A DNA stretch of 64,000 bases, taken from a virus. This document shows, piece by piece, positions 40,907 to 48,586 of the stretch (its first letter is position 1; each line of letters begins with the position of its first letter). The DNA is taken from positions 31,228-95,227 of the IMG/VR virus record IMGVR_UViG_3300037261_000044; one strand, given 5' to 3'. The translations under genes were made by a program, and so were the position numbers. The notes under the pieces were generated by a model. That model was not told the origin of the DNA. It saw only the letters and a program-made list of their open reading frames with translations, and did not search any database.

Positions 40907-41001
40907 CGCCCATGTCAGCACTCGCCCTCAACCTCAGGTCGCCGCTTGTCCCGCCGGGACTGGACTAGGTGTGCTTACTTGCGCGAGTGCTGACATGGGC
41001 G
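40907..41001. repeat. Perfect 19-base inverted repeat with 57-base spacer
   Basis: CGCCCATGTCAGCACTCGC (40907-40925) and its exact complement at 40983-41001. It lies 30 bases upstream of the leftward block's first ATG. It could fold as an RNA leader, form a cruciform or bind a dimeric regulator. Confidence 0.85.
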
Positions 41002-42585
41002 GGTGAACGTCAACGAACGCCTAACGCGCCGTGGCTTTATTGTCCGTGAATCGTGCCGGGTCATATCCGCGAAGGGTTGCCCGTGCCAACACAAACGAAG
41101 CGCCTAACCGGCGCATAGCTACCATCGGAACGCGCCATGCATCCGTCGTTGCTCACCTACTCATGTCCGCCTAGTTACACTCCCGCTTAGCGAATCCTCC
41201 TGAATCCTACAGCGCCGCAACGGGTCGTATAGAGTCGCTGAGCTACGCACAACTAGGTACACGTAGCAGAGGAATCCCCCGCCGGTCGTTTCGCGCTTCA
41301 AGGGTGTGTGTGCTTCGAAGTTCGCTCTACAAGCGCCGGGGTTCGTGGGCTACGGTGCGCGGGGTACCTGTTATCACCGATGCCGGAAGCATCGCAGCGG
41401 GTCAGGTGCGCATCAGGTTTCGACCGGCGCTTAGGTGTCGCTTAGGTTTCGCCATGAGGCTATCGCCACGGGGGAGCAGGCACGCATCCTAGCGCTTCAC
41501 CCTGCTAATCACACTCCCCACCCCGCTCGCGTCCCGGTTAGAGCCGAGTCTGCGGATTGGTTTCGCGCCCCGATTGCCAGCGTTCGGGGGGATTCTCATC
41601 TGGCGTCACGTGTTACAACACAATCATCGGGCGTACGTTTCAAGCCTGAAGGGGTCAGGGCAGTTTCTTTCAAAGATTGTTGCTCGACAACGAGCCTTCG
41701 TATCTGGGAGAGGCCAAAACACGCGCAACAGGTAGCACAATCGACCCGGCGCGCCACCCTCACGCCCAATCCCTACGCACCCGGCGCGCGCCACCCCGCC
41801 CGCCTGTCAACCTAACGACAGGCGACGCCCGCAACCATCCGGCCCATGCATCCGAAACACTAGCCAGCACCGCCACCAAACGACCACTCCCGCCCATGCA
41901 CCCCGCGTTACCCTGACAATCACTCCCGCCGGTACACTCACGACCGCACCCAACACACCACCCCGCCACGCCACCGCTAACGCATACTCGCGACGTTCAC
42001 GCCCTCATCACGCCACCCCTACGCACCCTCACGCCACCCTCACGCCACCATGCGCCCGGTACCCACCCATGCACCGCACCTCTGCCACCGTACGCGCGGC
42101 GACGGAAGCCAGCGACGGAAGCGCCGACAGGCGCGCCCGGAGTCTGAGCTAGCCACCGCGTTGGGAGTCGCGCCCGCAGCGCCAATCCGCCACGACTCGC
42201 GACGCACGACTCCCAGCGGCCATGATGACGCGCGTTCTATAGGCGCGACGGCCTCGAACTACCGCTTCCGACTCAAAGCGGCAGTAGGTGAAGCTGCGAC
42301 CGGCATACGTTGCGCTTCGAAGCTGAGCGCGGCAGGTCGGCAGCCCGTGCCACCAGCCGCCACCTACCGACAGCCCGGTAGGTGGCAGAGGTTCGGCGGT
42401 GCGCCCGCGCCCGCCCTGCCAACTTTGTATCATGCCACGGCGCTAACGCCTCCCAAAATGGCAGCATATACCGGCTCAACACTCAGACCGGGTTGACCTT
42501 AGCGCCCTGAGTTCTCGCCCTCGACTCGGGATGGGGGACATCCGGGAGCCGCAAAATCCCCGGAAAATTGCGCGTACCCCTCGGC
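41002..42585. other. Non-coding divergent region
   Basis: About 1.6 kb without a credible gene. Short frames here (for example near 41435-41815 and 42050-42496) have low-complexity, Arg/Pro-rich products and no ribosome sites. From about 41750 to 42110 the plus strand is strongly C- and A-rich with very few G, containing repeats of CACGCCACC and CCTCACGCC. No tRNA could be recognised. Origin, packaging or regulatory functions are possible. Confidence 0.7.
42359..42386. terminator. Strong hairpin in the divergent region
   Basis: GCCACCTACCG (42359-42369) pairs exactly with CGGTAGGTGGC (42376-42386) over a 6-base loop. There is no T-tract. It may insulate the promoter downstream or be a structured RNA/DNA element. 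Confidence 0.55.
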
Positions 42586-42671
42586 GTCGCGACCCACGTT
42601 ACCCTGCCCGTCGCGACCGCGTTACCTTAGCGTCGCGACCGGGGTCGTGCGTCGTGGTACCCGTCGCGACC
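42586..42671. repeat. Four GTCGCGAC palindromes upstream of a promoter
   Basis: GTCGCGACC at 42586-42594, 42610-42618, 42632-42640 and 42663-42671. The first three are about two helical turns apart and the last is 31 bases on, 15 bases before the -35. A likely operator or activator array. The same core recurs at 52901-52934. Confidence 0.75.
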
Positions 42672-42685
42672 GCTGTAGCTTCGGG

Positions 42686-42715
42686 TTGCGGTACTCAGTG
42701 CGGGCACGGTATGAT
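42686..42715 (+). promoter_or_regulatory. Promoter of the right-hand block
   Basis: TTGCGG (42686-42691), 18-base spacer, TATGAT (42710-42715). The first gene starts about 50 bases downstream after an AAAGGA ribosome site. Confidence 0.75.
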
Positions 42716-42765
42716 GGGGGTACTGGCCCGGTGTTGTTGAAACCCGGTACAAAGAAAGGAACCCC

Positions 42766-43344
42766 ATGAGTACCAGAGAAGACGCCCCGCCCGTGAGCGG
42801 AACCCCCGTTGTCGTGTCGATAGAAGGAACCGTCACCGCCTCAGTTGGCGGTAGAACCCTGAAGACCCCCTTCGCTGTCTCAGCCTCGCGCATGGCCCTC
42901 GACCAAGACACGGCACGTGCCGTGTGGCTGGCTATCAGCGAGGCGTGGCGGCGATTCTACGCGGACTTCCCGTCCACGGATTCTGAGCTACCCCCGTCGT
43001 TCGAGTTCGCCTCCCCCAAGAAGGAGCCGTACCTGCCGGACTGCCTGCACAAGTTCGATGAGCATGGCGCTCACCCGACTTTCTGCGTGCGGTGCAACGA
43101 GGACTGCAACCCCACCACCACCGGGAAAGACCGGTACCCATTCACCCGTGGCCTTGCACGAGTCATCAGTGTGTCCGACCTTGCTGATGGTGACGTGCTC
43201 GTGAAGACCGAAGGTGTCGGCGCGCGCCAGCACGTGAGCACCCACTTCAGGGTGTCAGTCGCCTCAGCACCTCACGTCGGTGACTACGTGGAGGTGCTGG
43301 TCATGCCCCACCACGACGAGTCGCTGGTCGTCGTAAGCGTCTAA
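42766..43344 (+). CDS. Hypothetical protein, first gene of the right-hand block
   Basis: 192 residues. N-terminal strands (PVVVSIEGTVTASVGGRTLK), a Cys/His stretch (PDCLHKFDEHGAHPTFCVRC, then EDC) suggesting zinc, and a C-terminal beta domain (THFRVSVASAPHVGDYVEVL). It forms its own unit between a strong promoter and a terminator, so it may be an early, highly expressed protein. Not recognised. Confidence 0.7.
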   Translation: MSTREDAPPVSGTPVVVSIEGTVTASVGGRTLKTPFAVSASRMALDQDTARAVWLAISEAWRRFYADFPSTDSELPPSFEFASPKKEPYLPDCLHKFDEHGAHPTFCVRCNEDCNPTTTGKDRYPFTRGLARVISVSDLADGDVLVKTEGVGARQHVSTHFRVSVASAPHVGDYVEVLVMPHHDESLVVVSV

Positions 43345-43373
43345 CCCTCCCCTGTTCCGAGCCAGTAGCGAGC

Positions 43374-43387
43374 GCCCCTTCGGGGGC
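43374..43387 (+). terminator. Short UUCG-capped terminator
   Basis: GCCCC-TTCG-GGGGC: a five-pair stem closed by the very stable UUCG tetraloop, 30 bases after the stop codon and followed by ATCTTGCTTT. It immediately precedes the next promoter. Confidence 0.72.
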
Positions 43388-43390
43388 ATC

Positions 43391-43420
43391 TTGCTTTGCC
43401 CTGTCCGGGGTCGGTATAGT
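43391..43420 (+). promoter_or_regulatory. Promoter for the 43472-46876 operon
   Basis: TTGCTT (43391-43396), 18-base spacer, TATAGT (43415-43420). It lies directly behind the terminator. Confidence 0.75.
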
Positions 43421-43471
43421 GGTGTAGGCCCGGAGTCAGATGGCCCGGAGCAACACGCAGGAGAAGAAGAC

Positions 43472-44086
43472 ATGAGTACCCACTATCACGACATGGGCGA
43501 CGGCCACAGCCACAAGGGCGATGAAGAAGCCCATGGTCACCTCCCCGGCGATGTCATCGCAAGCGGTCACCTCCCGCGCCCAGCGCACCCTCGCTACCTA
43601 GCCGAGGCTCCGGTGAACCCGGAGCACAACCACGCTGCCCGTGAGACCTCATTCGACATCGCGACGGACACGGACAAGACGCGCCTCGTCTACCGTCCTA
43701 CCCTCTGCGATGCCTGTGCGGCACTCGACCTCGACCCGAACCGCGAGGTGCAGAAGTTCCGGGAGGGTGGGAGCGAAGACCCGGACTGGATGGAGAACGG
43801 TGGCATCGAGAACGCCCACAAGAGCGCCATCGAGGAACTGCGCGCGACGGTCGATGCGATAGACCCGCCGCTCGATGTCGTGTTCGACCACGTGCCGCTC
43901 TTCGTGTTCAGCGCGGTCAGGGGCAGCGCGGAGGTCACGTTCATCAAGGCGCGCACGCAGGGCGATGTTGACCTGACGGCGGAACTCCACTTCCCGACGC
44001 TGACGCCGGGGAAGTTCCCGGTCGGCTCCATCGTCGCGATGCGGCTGACGCTCGTCGGCACGCCTGTGGAAGAGGCGGTGTCATGA
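43472..44086 (+). CDS. His-rich N-terminal hypothetical protein
   Basis: 204 residues starting MSTHYHDMGDGHSHKGDEEA, with 11 His in the first 45 residues, suggestive of metal binding. A CDAC pair follows, then a C-terminal beta domain (VTFIKARTQGDVDLTAELHF). AGGAG precedes ATG 43472. Not recognised. Confidence 0.68.
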   Translation: MSTHYHDMGDGHSHKGDEEAHGHLPGDVIASGHLPRPAHPRYLAEAPVNPEHNHAARETSFDIATDTDKTRLVYRPTLCDACAALDLDPNREVQKFREGGSEDPDWMENGGIENAHKSAIEELRATVDAIDPPLDVVFDHVPLFVFSAVRGSAEVTFIKARTQGDVDLTAELHFPTLTPGKFPVGSIVAMRLTLVGTPVEEAVS

Positions 44087-44322
44087 GTACACCCGCGCAA
44101 GACCTTTGCTTCAACATCACCGGTCACTGCTGGTACGACCGCCCGTCATGGCGAACCATCAGCATGTCACAATCGCTGGACAGTCCCGGTCAGCGTGAGT
44201 GCCGTCACTGTCACTACAGGGAGCGGGAACTTATCGTCCGCTCTTGGGTCGAGATGGTGCCGGTGCCGGAGGACACGATACGGATGGAAGGTGGGCCGGG
44301 GCCGGGGTACGGTACGACATGA
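44083..44322 (+). CDS. Small Cys/His protein
   Basis: 79 residues: LCFNITGHCWY and QRECRHCHYRERELIVRSWV. A zinc site from CxxCH is probable. ATGA overlap upstream. Not recognised. Confidence 0.62.
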   Translation: MSTPAQDLCFNITGHCWYDRPSWRTISMSQSLDSPGQRECRHCHYRERELIVRSWVEMVPVPEDTIRMEGGPGPGYGTT

Positions 44323-44618
44323 GCAAGCCTGCGACCATCGCCAACTCGGACATCGTGGGTGCATGGGCAGCAAACATGAGCCGCGCTATCGCCCATCGTC
44401 TCGAACTCGATGTCAAGGCTCTGGAAGGGCCAAAGCCCGGTCAGGTATGGTGCCAGATCAAGGGTGAGAAGATAGGCCGTCGCGCTCTTGTCACGCAGGT
44501 CGTACCGCCGACACAACCTGATTCCTTCGTGCGTTTGTATCTTGGGAGCACGATGCGGCAGACACGTCTTCAGTATCGGCGGTTCATCAAGGCGTGGCAG
44601 TTGGAGGTCGAGGCATGA
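44319..44618 (+). CDS. Hypothetical protein
   Basis: 99 residues: MSKPATIANSDIVGAWAANM, then KPGQVWCQIKGEKIGRRALV, a small beta-barrel-like segment, and a basic helix. ATGA overlaps at both ends. Confidence 0.6.
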   Translation: MSKPATIANSDIVGAWAANMSRAIAHRLELDVKALEGPKPGQVWCQIKGEKIGRRALVTQVVPPTQPDSFVRLYLGSTMRQTRLQYRRFIKAWQLEVEA

Positions 44619-44752
44619 TAGACAAGTGCATCGGCATCTGCCTGCTCGCGCTCGTTATCTTCGTGCTCATCGCTGCGGCCAACGGGGCGTTCGACCAGCC
44701 GCGCCCGACCGTGAACACAGGCGGCTGCACCGCCGGACAGTGGGCCTGCTGA
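44615..44752 (+). CDS. Small membrane protein with C-terminal cysteines
   Basis: 45 residues: MIDKCIGICLLALVIFVLIA as transmembrane helix, then an external tail ending GGCTAGQWAC, where two Cys could pair. ATGA overlap. Confidence 0.55.
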   Translation: MIDKCIGICLLALVIFVLIAAANGAFDQPRPTVNTGGCTAGQWAC

Positions 44753-44853
44753 TGGCCTGCGTGTGGTGTGGCGACAAGAAGGCGGCGGCGCTGTGCGCCG
44801 TGTGCCAGAAGAAGGTGCGGTCAATACCGCTGTCTTCGGGGAACAAAATGTGA
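44752..44853 (+). CDS. 33-residue zinc-knuckle peptide
   Basis: MACVWCGDKKAAALCAVCQK followed by 13 residues: two CxxC pairs in ideal zinc spacing. TGATG coupling on both sides. Confidence 0.52.
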   Translation: MACVWCGDKKAAALCAVCQKKVRSIPLSSGNKM

Positions 44854-45296
44854 TGAAGAAGAAGAAGGCCACCGACAAAGAATTGTTGGCGCGCTGCCTG
44901 CGCATCACGACCGACATGGCCGCGTTCATGGGCATCACGCCGCAGTGGAGCATCTGTGTGATGCTCAGCGCGCTGACACGCGACGGCGGTGAAGCGAACT
45001 CGGCGGCGTCAGTCCAGTGGCCGGTGCTTTACAAGCAGGCCACCATTTTCTTCGACCGGGAGATTGTGCGCACGTCCACCGACTCTGAACTGCTCGCCAT
45101 CGTCATCCATGAATTGGTGCACATCCTGTACGCCCCTGTCGAGGACATGCTGCGTGAAGAGATAGGCCGCAACTCGTACGTCAGGATGCGGCTCACCGAC
45201 ATTCAGGAGAACGTGTGCGACTCCATCGCGCACATCATCCTCAAGGCGCTGGGCGAGGGCCGACCTCCTACCTACTCTCGGGACAAAGCGCCATGA
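44853..45296 (+). CDS. Zincin-like metallopeptidase-fold protein
   Basis: 147 residues. LAIVIHELVHILYAPVED holds HELVH (86-90), and LTDIQENVCDSIAHII supplies a Glu about 29 residues later, as in gluzincin-like small proteases. The protein at 49868 has the same plan, so they are paralogues. Enzyme activity and substrate are unknown; such proteins sometimes bind host targets. Confidence 0.65.
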   Translation: MKKKKATDKELLARCLRITTDMAAFMGITPQWSICVMLSALTRDGGEANSAASVQWPVLYKQATIFFDREIVRTSTDSELLAIVIHELVHILYAPVEDMLREEIGRNSYVRMRLTDIQENVCDSIAHIILKALGEGRPPTYSRDKAP

Positions 45297-45505
45297 CGAG
45301 GTTCACGACGCCGGAGGTACAGCGCTACGCCAAACTCTTCCAGAGCATCATCTGGGCAGGAGAACTGAAATGTCCACCACTACCGGAAGGCTACAAGTCA
45401 CACCCGCCGAGCCGACTGACCCGCCTTCGATGGTGGTTCGAATCACACCGCCCGTACCTGCACTTCGGCCCGTGCAGGAGTTGGGACGACGACCCGTGGG
45501 AGTGA
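45293..45505 (+). CDS. Hypothetical small protein
   Basis: 70 residues starting MTRFTTPEVQRYAKLFQSII, aromatic and basic in the second half (RLRWWFESHRPYLHFG). ATGA overlap upstream. Confidence 0.58.
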   Translation: MTRFTTPEVQRYAKLFQSIIWAGELKCPPLPEGYKSHPPSRLTRLRWWFESHRPYLHFGPCRSWDDDPWE

Positions 45506-45741
45506 CCGACAACTCGGCGTCACCAATGGAGCAACTTCGCGAAGCCATCCGCCTGAGCAACGCCCGGTTGGAGAACCCGGAGCGCTACGTGCTGATGCGC
45601 ATGCAGTGGGCGCGCTTCGCGATTGAGGGTGGCTGCAAAGAGGACATGGCGACTCTCGTTGAAGCCGGTAAGCACAGTGACCGCTGCCGGGGCATTCGAC
45701 CTCCGTCTCTGTTCGCCCGGTTGCGTGCCCGGTGGACGTAG
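45502..45741 (+). CDS. Hypothetical helical protein (GTG start)
   Basis: 79 residues. The GTG overlaps the previous stop (GTGA), which fits better than a start at 45370 that would overlap by 136 bases. MEQLREAIRLSNARLENPER and MRMQWARFAIEGGC are helical. Not recognised. Confidence 0.58.
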   Translation: MTDNSASPMEQLREAIRLSNARLENPERYVLMRMQWARFAIEGGCKEDMATLVEAGKHSDRCRGIRPPSLFARLRARWT

Positions 45742-45899
45742 ACGAACTCATTGAGCCGCGCTTCGGTACCTGCCCTTGCGGACGGCGCGGTGAGTGGTTA
45801 GTATGGAACAAGGCTGTACGCATCGGGACGTTCTCGTGCGACGGCCACCTGAAGTTCGTGAAGAAGCGGTACGGCGGCGGGCCGGTGGAGAAGGTGTGA
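45732..45899 (+). CDS. Small Cys-knuckle protein (GTG start)
   Basis: 55 residues: FGTCPCGRRGEWLVW and TFSCDGHLKFVKKRY, a CxC...CxxH zinc-like layout. It overlaps the previous stop by 10 bases and is followed by TGATG. Confidence 0.55.
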   Translation: MDVDELIEPRFGTCPCGRRGEWLVWNKAVRIGTFSCDGHLKFVKKRYGGGPVEKV

Positions 45900-46174
45900 T
45901 GGTGTCGAGTTTGCAGCTATTGAAGGATGCCCTGATGGACGACCAGAAGGTTGCCGGGAAGTGGGGCAAAGCTGTAAGTCCACGGGCCATGGAGCACTAC
46001 CTTGCAAGCCTTATCGACATCCTCATTGACCGCGACAACGAGAACATCGTGTTCCGGTGCGTTAGCGGTGACGCCATCTGCGGCGGCTGCGGTGCTCCGT
46101 ACAAGGCGCACGGTGCTGACGATGAGTTCCCGTTCTTCACGCGCGCGTGCCTTGGGCAGTTGGTGAAGCTGTGA
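45899..46174 (+). CDS. Hypothetical protein
   Basis: 91 residues: helical start (MVSSLQLLKDALMDDQKVAG), then GDAICGGCGAPYKAHGADDE, a knuckle of three Cys/His. TGATG start. Not recognised. Confidence 0.6.
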   Translation: MVSSLQLLKDALMDDQKVAGKWGKAVSPRAMEHYLASLIDILIDRDNENIVFRCVSGDAICGGCGAPYKAHGADDEFPFFTRACLGQLVKL

Positions 46175-46407
46175 TTCAGGACTACTACAGAACGCTTCTG
46201 TCTGCCGCTGCGCTGGCACGTAACTGTGGCCCCGGTCACAAGACGGCGATACTGACGCACCCTAGTGGTGGATTGACGCTGATGCACGGTGACCATCGCC
46301 GAGAGGTTCCGGCGCATGCCCTTGAGTCGGAGGTGTCGGTGGTAACGGCGGTGAACGACTTCATCGAGATAGTTCACGCCTACGACGAGGATGAGGATGA
46401 GCGATGA
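46171..46407 (+). CDS. Hypothetical protein (GTG start)
   Basis: 78 residues; GTG overlaps the previous stop (GTGA). It contains LLSAAALARNCGPGHKTAIL and an acidic tail (DEDEDER). Not recognised. Confidence 0.58.
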   Translation: MIQDYYRTLLSAAALARNCGPGHKTAILTHPSGGLTLMHGDHRREVPAHALESEVSVVTAVNDFIEIVHAYDEDEDER

Positions 46408-46679
46408 TAGTTGTTAACGTAGACCTCGACAGTGCCAACGGGCCTCAGTATGATGAGCACCTCTACACCGTGGTCATCGCCAACGACGGCACGGCAGGCG
46501 ACGGCACGCCGCGCTCCCGCAGAGGCAACTACGACGTGTGGCTTGGCCGCAAAGGAGAACGCAATCCTCAGGTCATCATGCTGCACCCGCAGCGTGTTGG
46601 CCGCGTCGAAGGTCACGCCCGGAAGAACACGCACGCCGGGACACTCATCCGCAAGGCGCTACAGTCGGTGAAACTGTGA
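46404..46679 (+). CDS. Hypothetical protein
   Basis: 91 residues with strands (MIVVNVDLDS, YTVVIANDG) and a basic C-terminal half (RRGNYDVWLGRKGERN). ATGA overlap. Not recognised. Confidence 0.6.
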   Translation: MIVVNVDLDSANGPQYDEHLYTVVIANDGTAGDGTPRSRRGNYDVWLGRKGERNPQVIMLHPQRVGRVEGHARKNTHAGTLIRKALQSVKL

Positions 46680-46876
46680 GCAATCAAGTAGGTGACATGG
46701 ACGAGATAGACATCGCGCTCGCTGCCAAGCAGGCCGCAGGCGAAGCCCCGGCGCTCATCACACGCGAGCAGCGCCAGCACATCCGGTACTGGGACTTCTT
46801 CATTCACGACCTCGACATGCGGGAGAAGCTGTACCAAGGTCGCCTTGCAGCATCTACGCATCCCGTGGTAAGCTAG
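46676..46876 (+). CDS. Hypothetical small protein (GTG start)
   Basis: 66 residues; GTG overlaps the previous stop. DEIDIALAAKQAAGEAPALI then HIRYWDFFIHDLDMREKLY. A promoter -10 element overlaps its stop codon. Confidence 0.58.
   Translation: MSNQVGDMDEIDIALAAKQAAGEAPALITREQRQHIRYWDFFIHDLDMREKLYQGRLAASTHPVVS
46845..46874 (+). promoter_or_regulatory. Promoter for the 46951 operon
   Basis: TTGCAG (46845-46850), 18-base spacer, TAAGCT (46869-46874), inside the end of the previous gene. A 75-base leader follows with a T-run near 46904-46910. Confidence 0.6.
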
Positions 46877-46950
46877 ACCCAGAAAGAGAAGAAAACGTAC
46901 TTGTTTTTTTCACGAAATAGCTTCAAACTCCTGAAGAGGAAGTACAACGG

Positions 46951-47046
46951 ATGAGTGATGGTGTTCTGATTCCGCTTATCTTTCTCGGCTACATTGTGTT
47001 CTTCCTTGCTCTCTGGTTCCTGATGGGATGGTGGCAGAACAGATGA
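46951..47046 (+). CDS. 31-residue membrane peptide
   Basis: MSDGVLIPLIFLGYIVFFLA followed by LWFLMGWWQNR: a single transmembrane helix. GAGGAAG lies upstream and the stop overlaps the DUF3291 gene (ATGA). Confidence 0.58.
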   Translation: MSDGVLIPLIFLGYIVFFLALWFLMGWWQNR

Positions 47047-47495
47047 ATTGGCACGTAGCTCAGTATAACGTCGTGCGGCTGGCGCACCCTATCGACTCCC
47101 CGGAGATGCAGGGGTTCATGGACTTGCTCGATCCGATACACCACGCGGGCGACGTGTCCAAAGGATTCATCTGGCGCTTCAAGGGTGAGAACGGGGACAA
47201 CGCGCTCGACATGCGCCCCTCCGATGGCGACGAAGGAATCCTCATCGCGATGACGGTGTGGGAGACCGCCGACGACCTTGACGCCTTCATGAAAGGCCCG
47301 CACCTCGAAGCCTTCCTGCGACGCCGGGAATGGTTCGTCAGGGGCAGCGGTGAGAACGTCTGCTGGTATGTTCGCCCCGGCGAACTGCCCACGGTGAAGG
47401 ATGGGGAGCAGCGCCTCGCGCTCCTTCAGAAGCACGGCCCGGTCAGTCCGCTGGCGTGGACACTGCGCCGCCGACAGGAGCCGCCCTGTGGCTAA
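47043..47495 (+). CDS. DUF3291-like protein (dimeric alpha/beta-barrel type)
   Basis: 150 residues that fit DUF3291 throughout: HVAQYNVVRLAHPIDSPEMQ, SKGFIWRFKGENGDN, ILIAMTVWETADDLDAFM, AFLRRREWFVRGSG, NVCWYVRPGELPTVKDGEQR and a C-terminal GPVSPLAWTLR. The family is related to antibiotic-biosynthesis monooxygenase folds and is mainly bacterial. In a phage it may be a captured host metabolic gene. Substrate unknown. ATG 47043 overlaps the previous stop. Confidence 0.8.
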   Translation: MNWHVAQYNVVRLAHPIDSPEMQGFMDLLDPIHHAGDVSKGFIWRFKGENGDNALDMRPSDGDEGILIAMTVWETADDLDAFMKGPHLEAFLRRREWFVRGSGENVCWYVRPGELPTVKDGEQRLALLQKHGPVSPLAWTLRRRQEPPCG

Positions 47496-47745
47496 CACCG
47501 CTCTGTACTACGCGCAGCGCATTCTCCGCATGAGGGAAATCTACTCTGGTGTACCGTACACCAACATCGAACTCTGGCAGGAGTACCGGAGCATGCGTGC
47601 TACGATGAACGAGATTATCCGGGAGCAGGAAACGCAGGCGCTCTTGCAGCAACTCTTGAACATGAAGGAGTGGCAGCGTACGCTGCTGCTGGCAGAGCTA
47701 GACCCAGCGGAGGAACTATGGCAGACTACATCGGTCTTGAGCTAG
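47488..47745 (+). CDS. Hypothetical helical protein (GTG start)
   Basis: 85 residues: ALYYAQRILRMREIYSGVPY, MRATMNEIIREQETQALLQQ, helical and Gln/Glu-rich. AGGAG precedes the GTG by 8 bases. Confidence 0.58.
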   Translation: MANTALYYAQRILRMREIYSGVPYTNIELWQEYRSMRATMNEIIREQETQALLQQLLNMKEWQRTLLLAELDPAEELWQTTSVLS

Positions 47746-48053
47746 GCAACATCCCCGGCACCGCGCGCTGCATGGAGACCAGTCCGATGAACGGCGCACA
47801 GTGCATTCTGGAACAGGGTCACGACGGTGAGCACCGCGCTCCCGGCATCCCTGTCGATGCCGCGCCCCACGCCTGCCCAGACTGCGGCGGGCCGATGGCT
47901 GAGTTCACCGTAGACGCCCCGAGTGAAGAGATGGCGCTCCGAGTCTTCAATGCGTACTACGCCACGCTGGCGCTCCCGGACGAAGACCTTGAGGCCGTGA
48001 GGGAAGGTAAGAAGCACATCCACGTTGTGGACGGGAAGGGATGCATGGAATGA
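47718..48053 (+). CDS. Small protein with GHDGEH-type Cys/His motif
   Basis: 111 residues: QCILEQGHDGEHRAPG matches the C-x5-GHxGxH motif repeated in the protein at 50802, followed by HACPDCGGPMAEF. GGAGG lies upstream of ATG 47718. It probably binds zinc. Confidence 0.63.
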   Translation: MADYIGLELGNIPGTARCMETSPMNGAQCILEQGHDGEHRAPGIPVDAAPHACPDCGGPMAEFTVDAPSEEMALRVFNAYYATLALPDEDLEAVREGKKHIHVVDGKGCME

Positions 48054-48547
48054 TTTCGTTTCGCACACCGTTCATTCGCGAGGAACTGTGGGGCCGCGAC
48101 CACAAGTCTACACTCCTGTACGTCGAGACGCGGGCTGTTGACCATGCCGGTGTACTGGGCAATGCCCAACTCCGTATCGACGCCTCCCGCCACCCCACGT
48201 TCCTCGCGCCTCGGAGCGCACAGAACGGGAAGGACTACCCGACGCGCCTGCGCGATGGGTACATGGAATACGACCACGATGACCTCGATTGCATCCTAGA
48301 CATGTGGGCTGCGGGTTTCGTCGCTGTCGCCTCCCCGGCGAAGGAGTGGTGGGACGTTGCGCCCGGTGCGCGCGGCCCTATCAAGCTGGGCACGTACTGG
48401 CCGAAGGGCCAGCACGTGGTCTGCATGCTGACGGGTGAGGGCTGGGTCTACGCCCAACGGCTGCGCCGCGCTCGCGCGGAGAAGCCGAACCCTGACCCGC
48501 CTGTGCGCCCGCTGCCGCCGAAGTCCCGACTCCCAGTGCCCGCGTAG
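48050..48547 (+). CDS. Hypothetical protein
   Basis: 165 residues from MISFRTPFIREELWGRDHKS (ATGA overlap): beta-rich core, aromatic stretch (AAGFVAVASPAKEWWDVAPG) and a Pro-rich tail (PNPDPPVRPLPPKSR). Not recognised. Confidence 0.63.
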   Translation: MISFRTPFIREELWGRDHKSTLLYVETRAVDHAGVLGNAQLRIDASRHPTFLAPRSAQNGKDYPTRLRDGYMEYDHDDLDCILDMWAAGFVAVASPAKEWWDVAPGARGPIKLGTYWPKGQHVVCMLTGEGWVYAQRLRRARAEKPNPDPPVRPLPPKSRLPVPA

Positions 48548-48586
48548 TCGGCTTAGCAGTTGTGTGAAAATCAAGGCGGTCGTTTC

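Noticed and set aside
41030-41300. Possible tRNA in the non-coding region
   Set aside because: No T-loop GGTTCRA pattern with a matching acceptor stem could be found on either strand.
41304-42496. Several open frames of 60-150 codons in the divergent region
   Set aside because: Arg/Pro/Ala-rich products, no ribosome sites, overlaps among frames and strong base skew; treated as non-coding.
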